Below, in pieces: positions 53,595 to 61,700 of a stretch of 64,000 bases of DNA. How positions within the stretch are numbered: position 1 is the stretch's first letter; each line of letters begins with the position of its first letter. Made by a program: the position numbers and the translations under genes. The stretch lies in contig CP021371.1 in assembly GCA_002600635.1 (NCBI GenBank), positions 4,127,501-4,191,500 of the forward strand, in the 5' to 3' direction. This DNA comes from Rhizobium sp. ACO-34A. Its GTDB lineage: Bacteria > Pseudomonadota > Alphaproteobacteria > Rhizobiales > Rhizobiaceae. The notes beneath the pieces were generated by a model. The model saw nothing but the letters and a program-made list of their open reading frames with translations, did not search any database and was not told where the DNA came from.

Positions 53595-53616
53595 CGCTTG
53601 TCTCCTTTTGCGACAG

Positions 53617-53641
53617 AACGCAGCCCGTCCGGTATTGTTCG
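53617..53641 (-). promoter_or_regulatory. Near-consensus EcfG promoter of the response regulator
   Basis: On the minus strand CGAAC (53641-53637), 16 bases, CGTT (53620-53617); one base differs from GGAAC-N16/17-CGTT. The regulator's start codon is 23 bases downstream of the -10. Confidence 0.5.
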
Positions 53642-53688
53642 GTTTTCCATGAATTCATGTCGTTATTGGTTAATGAATCCCTTCTTTT

Positions 53689-53728
53689 CCACGCTTCTCT
53701 CCTCGGAACCACGCTTCTCTCCTCGGAA
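53689..53728. repeat. Perfect 20-base tandem duplication
   Basis: CCACGCTTCTCTCCTCGGAA occurs twice head to tail (53689-53708, 53709-53728). The second copy ends in the GGAAC -35 of the EcfG promoter at 53725-53729; the first copy also creates a GGAAC (53705-53709) but without a -10 at the right distance. Confidence 0.85.
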
Positions 53729-53749
53729 CATTGAGGACCTTCGAACGTT
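53725..53749 (+). promoter_or_regulatory. Consensus EcfG (general stress sigma) promoter
   Basis: GGAAC (53725-53729), 16 bases, CGTT (53746-53749): exact match to the alphaproteobacterial EcfG/RpoE2-type promoter. It faces the stress-type gene at 53872. Confidence 0.8.
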
Positions 53750-53821
53750 GTAGTTTTCGGAAAAGCTCTTCCGGGAAAGCCCGTCGATCCGGCTCCGGAA
53801 TATCCTTAGAACGATGAGAGC

Positions 53822-53851
53822 CGCTTCGGCGTTTCCATTTTCGCCGAAGCG
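53822..53851 (+). other. Leader hairpin before the stress-type gene
   Basis: CGCTTCGGCG (53822-53831) pairs perfectly with CGCCGAAGCG (53842-53851). It lies in the roughly 115-base leader between the EcfG promoter and the AAGGGAGAAAGG ribosome binding site and may affect RNA stability or translation. Confidence 0.55.
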
Positions 53852-53871
53852 CTCCAGAAGGGAGAAAGGCG

Positions 53872-54261
53872 ATGCAGGTGATCAGTACACAGGTTCATGA
53901 AGATGCCGGCCGCAAACCGGGATTCACGGTCGAATTCGTCTGCGATGGAGGCGAGATCGTTTCGGTTCACATGAAGCAAACTGAAGCGAACGGTATCAAT
54001 CGCCATAACGCGCTGGAAAAGGCGCGAGCATTCCTGCTTGAGGTCGGTTCGTTTGCCGGTGCCGACGACCGGGCCGCCATGCGCGACCGTCTCGGAACGG
54101 ATGAGACCGGCCTATCGGATGCCGTGCTGAGCGCGCGCCGCTCGCAGGATGCCGAAGAACTGGAAACCCAGCTCGAAGAAGGTCTGGAAGATTCCTTCCC
54201 GGCCAGCGACCCGGTATCCGCGACCTATTCCTCCACCCCCGGACGGACCGGACGGCACTGA
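53872..54261 (+). CDS. Small stress-type protein with DSFPASDPVS motif
   Basis: A 129-residue hydrophilic protein. The N-terminal half (VEFVCDGGEIVSVHMKQ) suggests a small beta domain. The C-terminal tail LEEGLEDSFPASDPVS is a motif found at the end of many small general-stress proteins of rhizobia. The ATG follows a good ribosome binding site. With the EcfG promoter upstream it is very likely part of the general stress regulon. Biochemical function unknown; no signal peptide or membrane segment. Confidence 0.82.
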   Translation: MQVISTQVHEDAGRKPGFTVEFVCDGGEIVSVHMKQTEANGINRHNALEKARAFLLEVGSFAGADDRAAMRDRLGTDETGLSDAVLSARRSQDAEELETQLEEGLEDSFPASDPVSATYSSTPGRTGRH

Positions 54262-54296
54262 GGCACTTCGAGCGCCCCGGGTGAAGAAGGAAAAAC

Positions 54297-54324
54297 AAAA
54301 GGCCAATCATCGGATGGGCCTTTT
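54297..54324. terminator. Bidirectional terminator between the stress gene and gcdH
   Basis: AAAAGGCC (54297-54304) and GGCCTTTT (54317-54324) with a 12-base loop; A/T tracts on both sides suit both convergent genes. Confidence 0.85.
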
Positions 54325-54361
54325 GCATGAGATACGATCCGACAGACAGTCGGCAGAAAAC

Positions 54362-55549
54362 TCAGAAGAACGCCTGAATGCCGGTCTGGGCGCGACCCAG
54401 GATCAGCGCGTGCACATCATGGGTTCCCTCATAGGTATTGACCGTCTCGAGATTCTGGGCGTGACGCATGACATGGTATTCGATCTGGATACCATTGCCG
54501 CCGTGCATGTCGCGGGCCATGCGGGCGATATCCAGCGCCTTGCCGCAATTGTTGCGCTTGACGAGCGAGATCATTTCCGGCGCGAACTGGTGTTCGTCCA
54601 TTAGCCGGCCGACGCGCAGCGAGGCGAAAAGGCCAAGCGTGATTTCCGTCTGCATGTCGGCAAGCTTCTTCTGGTAAAGCTGCGTGCCGGCCAGCGGCTT
54701 GCCGAACTGCTTGCGGTCCAGGCCATACTGACGAGCGCGGAACCAGCAATCTTCCGCCGCACCGAGCACCCCCCAGGAAATACCGTAGCGGGCGCGGTTG
54801 AGGCAGCCGAACGGCCCCTTGAGGCCGGATACGCCCGGCAGCAATGCGTCTTCGCCAACTTCGACGCCATCGAGCACGATCTCGCCGGTCACCGAGGCAC
54901 GCAGGGAAAGCTTGCCGCCGATCTTCGGCGCCGAAAGGCCCTTCATGCCCTTTTCCAGCACGAAGCCGCGGATCTCGCCGCCATGCGCTTCCGACTTCGC
55001 CCAGACCACGAACACGTCAGCGATCGGCGCATTGGAAATCCACATCTTGGAGCCGCGCAGGCGATAACCGCCCTCGATCTTTTCGGCACGCGTCTTCATG
55101 CCGCCCGGATCGGAGCCGGCATCCGGTTCGGTCAAGCCGAAGCAACCGATCAGCTCGCCCGAAACGAGGCCGGGCAGGTATTTGTCCTTCTGCTCTTCAG
55201 AGCCATAGGCATAGATCGGATGAATGACCAGTGACGACTGTACGCTCATCATCGAGCGATAGCCGGAATCGATGCGCTCGACTTCACGGGCGACGAGGCC
55301 GTAGGAAACGTAGTTTGCACCGGCTGCGCCATATTTCTCCGGCAGCGTCAGGCCGAGCAATCCGGCTTGGCCCATGAGACGGAAGATTTCCGGCTCGACC
55401 GTTTCCCCGAGATACGCCTCGTTCACGCGCGGCAGAAGCTCGCTTTCGGCAAAGGACGCTGCCGCCGACTGGATCATCCGTTCGTCTTCGGAAAGAACCT
55501 CCGCCATCAGGAAAGGATCGCTCCAGGAAAAAGGCCGCATATCGCTCAT
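54362..55549 (-). CDS. gcdH: Glutaryl-CoA dehydrogenase
   Basis: A 395-residue acyl-CoA dehydrogenase that oxidatively decarboxylates glutaryl-CoA to crotonyl-CoA in lysine, hydroxylysine and tryptophan breakdown. Typical pieces are [56 protein letters not shown] and, at the C-terminus, the catalytic Glu374 in [23 protein letters not shown] at 55549 and GTG at 55552 are both possible after AGAGGA. A LysR gene is divergent 97 bases away, as in other gcdH loci. It links with amaB about 12 kb upstream as the later part of the same pathway. Confidence 0.93.
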   Translation of the reverse strand: MSDMRPFSWSDPFLMAEVLSEDERMIQSAAASFAESELLPRVNEAYLGETVEPEIFRLMGQAGLLGLTLPEKYGAAGANYVSYGLVAREVERIDSGYRSMMSVQSSLVIHPIYAYGSEEQKDKYLPGLVSGELIGCFGLTEPDAGSDPGGMKTRAEKIEGGYRLRGSKMWISNAPIADVFVVWAKSEAHGGEIRGFVLEKGMKGLSAPKIGGKLSLRASVTGEIVLDGVEVGEDALLPGVSGLKGPFGCLNRARYGISWGVLGAAEDCWFRARQYGLDRKQFGKPLAGTQLYQKKLADMQTEITLGLFASLRVGRLMDEHQFAPEMISLVKRNNCGKALDIARMARDMHGGNGIQIEYHVMRHAQNLETVNTYEGTHDVHALILGRAQTGIQAFF

Positions 55550-55646
55550 CACTCATATCCTCTTCAGATTTTGGGCCAGATTGACGAATTCGGCCCCTTG
55601 TGCAAGCCATGTTTACTCATGCTGCCATCAGGTCTATTCATATCGG

Positions 55647-56579
55647 ATGCTGACCCATCAACGCCGTTTCCTGCCCTCCACCAGCGCGCTCGCGGCCTTC
55701 GATTCCGTGGCAAAGCTCGGAAGCTTCTCCGCCGCAGCCAACGAACTGGCGCTGACCCAAGGGGCCATCAGCCGGCAGATATCCCTTCTGGAAGATCAGC
55801 TTGGCGTCAAGCTCTTCGAGCGCAACAATCGCGGCGTCGAATTGACGCCCATCGGCCGCGACTACGCCAAGGGGATCGGCGACGCGCTGGCGATGATCCG
55901 TACGCTTTCACTGGAGGCGATGGCCAAGGCAGGCGACACCCATCTGCGCCTTGCGATGCTGCCGACCTTCGGCACCCGCTGGCTGATGCCGCGCATACCG
56001 GATTTCCTCGCCCGCAATCCCTCTATCATCATCGATTTCGCCACTCGCATCGGGCAGTTCGATTTCGAAAGCTCCGGTCTGGACGCCGCCATTCATATCG
56101 GCGATCCGAACTGGCCCGGCACCGATTGCCAGTTCCTGATGCAGGAGATGGTGGCGCCTGTCTGCAGCCCGGCCTTTCTGCGCGATCACCCGGTCGCGAG
56201 TGCGCAAGACCTGCTCTCCATGCCGCTCTTCGATCTCGCGTCGCGACCCCGCGCCTGGGAGCACTGGTTCGCAAGTCTGGACATACCAAACGGCCGCGGC
56301 GGCGGCATGCGCTTCGAACAGATTTCCAACGTGGTGCAGGCCTGCCTCGCCGGTCTCGGCATCGCCCTTGTCCCGACGTTCCTGATCGAACCGGAGCTTT
56401 CCAGCGGCCAACTGGTTCGCGCCTGGAACCATGAGGTCAGGAGCGCCAGTGCCTATTACCTTGTCAGGCCCCTTTCGAAGATGGCCTACCCACCCGCCAC
56501 CGCCTTTTCGCAATGGCTTCTGGAACAGGTGCGCGATTTCAACGCCCGGCAGGCCGGTCGGAGCGAGCATATGCCCTGA
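55647..56579 (+). CDS. LysR-family regulator (GcvA type), probable gcdH regulator
   Basis: A 310-residue LysR protein starting MLTHQRRFLPSTSALAAFDS; the frame runs upstream to 55374 but that is antisense to gcdH. It has the winged helix (KLGSFSAAANELALTQGAISRQ) and an effector domain with LAMLPTFGTRWLMPRIPDF and FDFESSGLDAAIHIGDPNWPG, closely matching the LysR at 38719-39654. By position and type it corresponds to GcdR. A GGGCC-N14-GGCCC dyad (55573-55596) between the divergent genes is one possible site. The effector may be glutarate or a related dicarboxylate; this is inference. Confidence 0.87.
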   Translation: MLTHQRRFLPSTSALAAFDSVAKLGSFSAAANELALTQGAISRQISLLEDQLGVKLFERNNRGVELTPIGRDYAKGIGDALAMIRTLSLEAMAKAGDTHLRLAMLPTFGTRWLMPRIPDFLARNPSIIIDFATRIGQFDFESSGLDAAIHIGDPNWPGTDCQFLMQEMVAPVCSPAFLRDHPVASAQDLLSMPLFDLASRPRAWEHWFASLDIPNGRGGGMRFEQISNVVQACLAGLGIALVPTFLIEPELSSGQLVRAWNHEVRSASAYYLVRPLSKMAYPPATAFSQWLLEQVRDFNARQAGRSEHMP

Positions 56580-56649
56580 TTTGATGGCCCGTCGCGGCAA
56601 CCGTGCCACCGGTTTGACCAAAGTCATCCGATGACTTAATCATCATGCC

Positions 56650-57323
56650 ATGAAGGCACTTCACAAAACCAGTCTCGCCGATACCGCTGCCGAAGCGCTG
56701 CGCGCGGAAATCCGTAGCGGCCGCTGGGCCGTCGGCTCCCGCGTTCCAAACGAAGCTTCCCTTTCGGAAACGCTCGGCGTCAGCCGTGGCACCATTCGCG
56801 AGGCCGTGCGGGTTCTGGCTTCGCAGGGGCTTCTCGACGTGCGTCACGGTTCGGGAACCTATGTCCGCTCCCTCGTGGAAACCGATGGCGCACTGGATGC
56901 CGCGCGTCGCGCCAGCCTGCGCGATCGTTTCGAGGCCCGCTGCGCCCTCGATGTCGAAGCAGCCCGCCTTGCCGCACTCCGCGCCAATGCCGCAACCATC
57001 GCCCGCCTGCGCGCCCTGCTCGCCCAGCGCGGCAACTCGGACAAGGGGACCGCGCCGCCTTCATCGCGCGCGATTTCGCCTTCCACCGGGCCGTCGTCGC
57101 CGCGTCCGACAATCGGGCCATGGTCGAGCTCTACGACTTCTTCTCCGCCACCATCGCCGAGACTATCGAGGCCACGACCATGGGCGACCTGCCCGAACCC
57201 GACATGGCCGCCCATATGGCAATCGTCGATGCGATCGAAACCGGCGAGCCCGACAAGGCGGACGCCGCCGTGCGCCGTTTCATGGCCCCGGTCTTTGCCT
57301 ATCTCGACCGCCGGAACGACTGA
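56650..57323 (+). pseudogene. GntR/FadR-type regulator with a frameshift
   Basis: The first 132 or so residues are a normal FadR-type GntR protein: winged helix (LSETLGVSRGTIREAVRVLASQGLL, SGTYVR) and the start of the FCD domain (DVEAARLAALRANAATIARL). After LLAQRGNSDKG the frame becomes Ser/Pro/Thr-rich junk and runs to 57342. In the next frame the FCD domain continues cleanly from 57048 (DRAAFIARDFAFHRAVVAASDN ...) and ends at 57323, where TGATG overlaps the start of the MFS gene. A one-base loss in the GGGG run at 57045-57048 explains it. It could be a real mutation, a phase-variable tract or a sequencing error. Without the shift it would regulate the transporter. Confidence 0.85.
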
Positions 57324-58603
57324 TGACCGACAATACCGATAGCCATACACTCGACCTCGCGGACGAGCTTCTGATCGACGCCGAAGACGCGCCTTCAACC
57401 GCCATCACCGAGACCACAGGTCCGGCCACTCGCTGGCTGCTGGCCGTCAGCCTCGTGCTGATCGCATTCAACCTTCGCCCGGTCTTCTCCAGTGCATCGG
57501 CCCTGCTGCCCGAGATCCGTTCGGAGCTTGGCCTTTCTGCCCTCGGCACCAGCCTGCTCACTACCATTCCCGTCATCTGCCTCGGCCTCTTCTCCCCGCT
57601 GGCGCCGCGCCTTGCCCAGAGGATCGGCGCGGAAAGAGCCCTGCTCTTCGCCGTCTTCCTGCTGGCAACCGGGACCGCGTTGCGGGGCCTTTCCTCGCTT
57701 CCCCTGCTCTTCTTCGGCACCGCCCTTGCCGGCGCCTGCATTGCCATCGGCAATGTCCTCCTGCCGGGTCTGGTCAAGCGGGATTTTCCCGATCGCACCG
57801 CGCTGATGACCGGTTTCTACACCATGGCGCTCTGTGCCGGGGCCGCAGGTGCTGCGGGCTTGAGCCTGCCGGTGGAAAAAGCCTTCGGTGGCTCGCTCGG
57901 CGCAGCACTTGCCTTCTGGGCCCTGCCCGCCTTCGTGGTGGCACTCATCTGGCTGCCGCAGGCATTGCGAAGCGCCAAACCCGCCAAGGGCAGCGGCATC
58001 CGCATCGAAGGTCTCTGGCGCGACAGGCTGGCCTGGCAGGTCACGCTGTTCATGGGGCTGCAATCGGCGCTCGCCTATTGCGTCTTCAGCTGGCTGGTCC
58101 CCATCCTGCGCGAACGCGGCATCGACGGGGTGACGGCCGGGGCCATCGTTTCGGTCTCGGTGATGGTACAGGCGGCATCCTGCATCGTAGCACCGCAGAT
58201 CGCCGTGCGCGGGCGCGACCAGCGGCTCATCAATGTAGAGCTGGTCGTCATCGCCGTCGTCGCCTTGCTCGGCCTCCTCTTCGCACCCCTCTCCACGATA
58301 TGGATCTGGGCAGTGCTTCAGGGCATAGGTCAGGGCGGCCTGATTGCCGTCGCCATGACCGCCATCGTGCTGCGCTCGCCGGATTCCCATGTCGCCGCAC
58401 ATCTATCGGGAATGGCGCAGTTCATCGGATATCTTCTGGCGGCCATCGGCCCCCTGCTGGTCGGGCTGATAAGAAGCTGGACGGGAAGTTTTTCGGCAAC
58501 GGCACTGCTTTTCGTCGCACTTGGCCTCGGCGCCGCGATCAATGGCTGGGGCGCCGGGCGTCTCATCCATGTGAACGTCCGTTCGGTACTCACCGAGAAA
58601 TAA
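57323..58603 (+). CDS. MFS transporter, CynX/NimT family
   Basis: A 426-residue major facilitator with about 12 membrane segments after a 35-residue hydrophilic N-terminus. RWLLAVSLVLIAFNLRPVFSS is the start of helix 1 and matches the CynX/NimT family, which includes cyanate and 2-nitroimidazole transporters. The ATG overlaps the GntR stop (TGATG). The open frame extends far upstream through the GntR gene in another phase and should not be used. The substrate is unknown; the GntR-MFS arrangement suggests efflux or uptake of a small metabolite sensed by the regulator. Confidence 0.88.
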   Translation: MTDNTDSHTLDLADELLIDAEDAPSTAITETTGPATRWLLAVSLVLIAFNLRPVFSSASALLPEIRSELGLSALGTSLLTTIPVICLGLFSPLAPRLAQRIGAERALLFAVFLLATGTALRGLSSLPLLFFGTALAGACIAIGNVLLPGLVKRDFPDRTALMTGFYTMALCAGAAGAAGLSLPVEKAFGGSLGAALAFWALPAFVVALIWLPQALRSAKPAKGSGIRIEGLWRDRLAWQVTLFMGLQSALAYCVFSWLVPILRERGIDGVTAGAIVSVSVMVQAASCIVAPQIAVRGRDQRLINVELVVIAVVALLGLLFAPLSTIWIWAVLQGIGQGGLIAVAMTAIVLRSPDSHVAAHLSGMAQFIGYLLAAIGPLLVGLIRSWTGSFSATALLFVALGLGAAINGWGAGRLIHVNVRSVLTEK

Positions 58604-58633
58604 ATGAGGCTGTGTCATCACGCACAGGCTCAT
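58604..58633. terminator. Hairpin after the MFS gene, weak terminator
   Basis: ATGAGGCTGTG (58604-58614) and CACAGGCTCAT (58623-58633) form an 11-base stem with one mismatch directly after the stop codon. No strong T run follows. Confidence 0.45.
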
Positions 58634-58709
58634 CTTCGGTCCAATTGACAAGCCGTTGTTATGGAAGAAGAGTACCTCCTAATAAAACGGTCAGCGTGGG
58701 AGGGACAGA

Positions 58710-61700
58710 ATGTCTGGGCGCAAGGCTTTAGGTTTTCTCGCAAAATTCCTGGCAATCTCGCTTCTGGCGATGCCGGCAATCGCGGCCGACACCCGCAGTA
58801 TCGTCACGACTCCGGACGGCGATTACTTCGGCTTTGATCTCAGAACCGAGAAGAACCTCTCGCTCGACGAATGCGAGGCAAGCTGCATCGCCGATGGCTC
58901 CTGCCGCGCCTTCACCTACAATCCAAAGGTGAAATGGTGCTTCCTGAAATCCGACTTCAACCAGCTCAACACCTTTGCCGGCGCGATTGCCGGTCGTGTG
59001 GTGGAAGCAGGTGTTGCGGAAGATCTCGGGGCAGCCAAGCGCCCCGAATTCGTCTCCGACCAGTTGATGGAGGATGCCCGCACGCAGCGCGCGGATCTCT
59101 CCCTTGGAGAAGACCAGCAGCAACTCGGCCAGGGCGCCCTCCTCGTCATCGCCCGTCAGTCGCTTGTGAACAACAACATCGACGCGGCACTCTATGCCTT
59201 CAAGGGTGCGCTCGCGATCACCCCTGACGACTCTGCCATCTGGCTGGAAATGGCCCGCGCCGCCAATACAATCACCGGCAACAGCAGCGTCACCGGACAG
59301 GGCGTGCTCGCCGCGCTCAACGGCTACCTGCAGAGCCGCGACACCCAGACCCGCGCCGATGCGCTCGCCACCCTTGCCAAGGGTCTGGAGAATTCAGAGG
59401 ACTACCGCAACGCGCTCAACGCCTACAAGGAAAGCCTCAAGCTCGTCACCGCCAAGACCGTTCAGGCCGCCTATAACGACCTGCGTTCCCGCAAGGGCTT
59501 CCGTGTCGTCTCCAACAGCGTCGATGCGGACAGCCTGACGCCGCGCGCCTGCGTCGAATTCTCCGACCCGCTGGTCAAGCGCGGGGTGGATTACACGCCC
59601 TTCGTAACACTCGACGGCGCAGCGCCCAAGGCGCTTGAAGCCAAGGACAACCAGATCTGCGTCGAGGGCCTGACCCATGGCGCACGTTACAAGCTGGCGC
59701 TGCGCGCCGGCCTGCCCTCCTCGGTCGAGGAAAGCCTCGAAGCGCAGGTCGATCTCGATATCTATGTTCGCGACCGTTCCGCATCGGTTCGCTTCACCGG
59801 CGACAGCTTCGTCCTACCCTCCACGGCACGGCGCGGCATCCCGCTGGTTTCTGTCAACACCGACAGCGCCAACCTCAAGCTCTACCGCATCGGCGACCGC
59901 AACGTCGCTCCCCTGCTTGCCGCCTCGCAGTTTCTCACCCAGCTCGACGGCTACAGCGCCGACCGCATCGAAAGCGAGACCGGCGAACTCGTCTGGCAGG
60001 GTTCGATCGACATCGCCACCGAACTCAACAAGGACGTCGTCACCAGCTTCCCGGTGGATGAGGCCCTGCCCCAGCGCAAGCCCGGCATCTACGTGATGAC
60101 GGCATCCGTCGCCAATGCCAACACCGAGAACTGGGACAGCCGTCCGACCCAGTGGTTCGTCGTCTCCGACATCGGGCTTTCCACCTTTGCCGGCACCGAT
60201 GGTCTGCACGTCTTTGCCCGCTCGCTTGCGACGGCAAAGCCGTTGGCTGGCGTCGATCTCCAGCTCATTTCCAAGAACAACGAGGTGCTGGCAACAGCGA
60301 AGACGGATGAGGATGGCCATGCCCGCTTCGATGCTGGCCTCATCCGCGCCGGCGCCGCACTTGCGCCCGCCGTCATCACCGCTCGCTCGCAGGACGACGA
60401 CAACGTCTTCCTCGACATGACCCGCGCCGGTTTCGACCTTTCGGATCGTGGCGTCACCGGACGGCCCGCTCCCGGCGCAATCGATCTGCTCGCATGGACC
60501 GAACGCGGCATCTACCGCCCCGGCGAGACCGTGCATGCCGCGGCACTCGCCCGCGACATCGAGGCAGACTCCATCGACCGGCTGCCGCTCACATTCATCT
60601 TCTCCCGGCCTGATGGCGTTGAATTCCGCCGCATGGTGGTGACCAGCGAAACGCTCGGCGGTTACGCCGTCGATCTGCCCCTGCTCGCCAATTCCATGCG
60701 CGGCACGTGGAGCCTCGCGATCCATACCGATCCGAAAAAGGAAGCTATCGCCCGCAAGACCTTCCTGGTCGACGATTTCGTGCCGGACAGGCTGGAATTC
60801 GACATCACCAGCGAAGCGAAGGACATCGAACCCGGAGCCTCCGTCCCGGTCAGCGTCGACGGACGCTATCTCTATGGCGCGCCGGCCGCCGGCCTGTCGC
60901 TGGAGGGTGAAGTCAACATCCGCCCGACCCGAAGCCATCCGGACTATGAGCGCTATGTCTTCGGTCTTGCCGACGAGGAGGCCGGCGAAGAAACCCAGGT
61001 GCCGCTCGAAGCGCTGGAACCGCTGGATGAGGACGGCAAGACGACCTTCGACGTCGAACTTGGCGAACTGCCGTCGACAACGCAGCTTCTCAACGCCGAA
61101 GTCGTGCTGCGCCTTGTCGAAGGCGGTGGCCGCGCCGTGGAGCGCAAGCTCACGCTTCCGGTTCGCCCCGAAGGCCCGATGATCGGCATCAAGCCCGAAT
61201 TCACCGGCGACCTTGCCGAAAATTCGATCGCGAAATTCAACGTCATCGCGCTCGGTCCCGACGGCAAGCGTCAGGCGCTCGCCGGTGCCAAGTGGAAACT
61301 CGTCAGCCTCGAACGGAATTACCAGTGGTATCGTGAGGGCACCTCCTGGCGTTACGAGCCGATCATCACCACCAAGCAGGTAGCGGATGGCACCGTCGAT
61401 ATTTCCGCCGATGGGGCCGAGGTGTCCGCTCCGGTGCAATGGGGCCGCTACCGCCTCGAAATCGAAACGGCGATCCTCAACGGTCCCGCGACCAGCGTCG
61501 AATTCGACGCTGGCTGGTTCGTCGAAGCGAGCACCACCGAAACGCCCGATGCGCTTGAAATCGGCCTCGACAAGGAAAGCTACGCCATCGGCGATACGGC
61601 GACGCTGAAGGTATCCCCCCGCTTTGCCGGCGAACTGCTGGTAACCGTCGGCACCGAGTCCCTCGTCACCACGCAGGTGGCGACCATTCCCGCTGACGGA

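Noticed and set aside
56786..57322. N-terminal extension of the MFS transporter to 605 residues
   Set aside because: This part reads the GntR gene out of phase; TGATG at 57321-57325 gives the true start.
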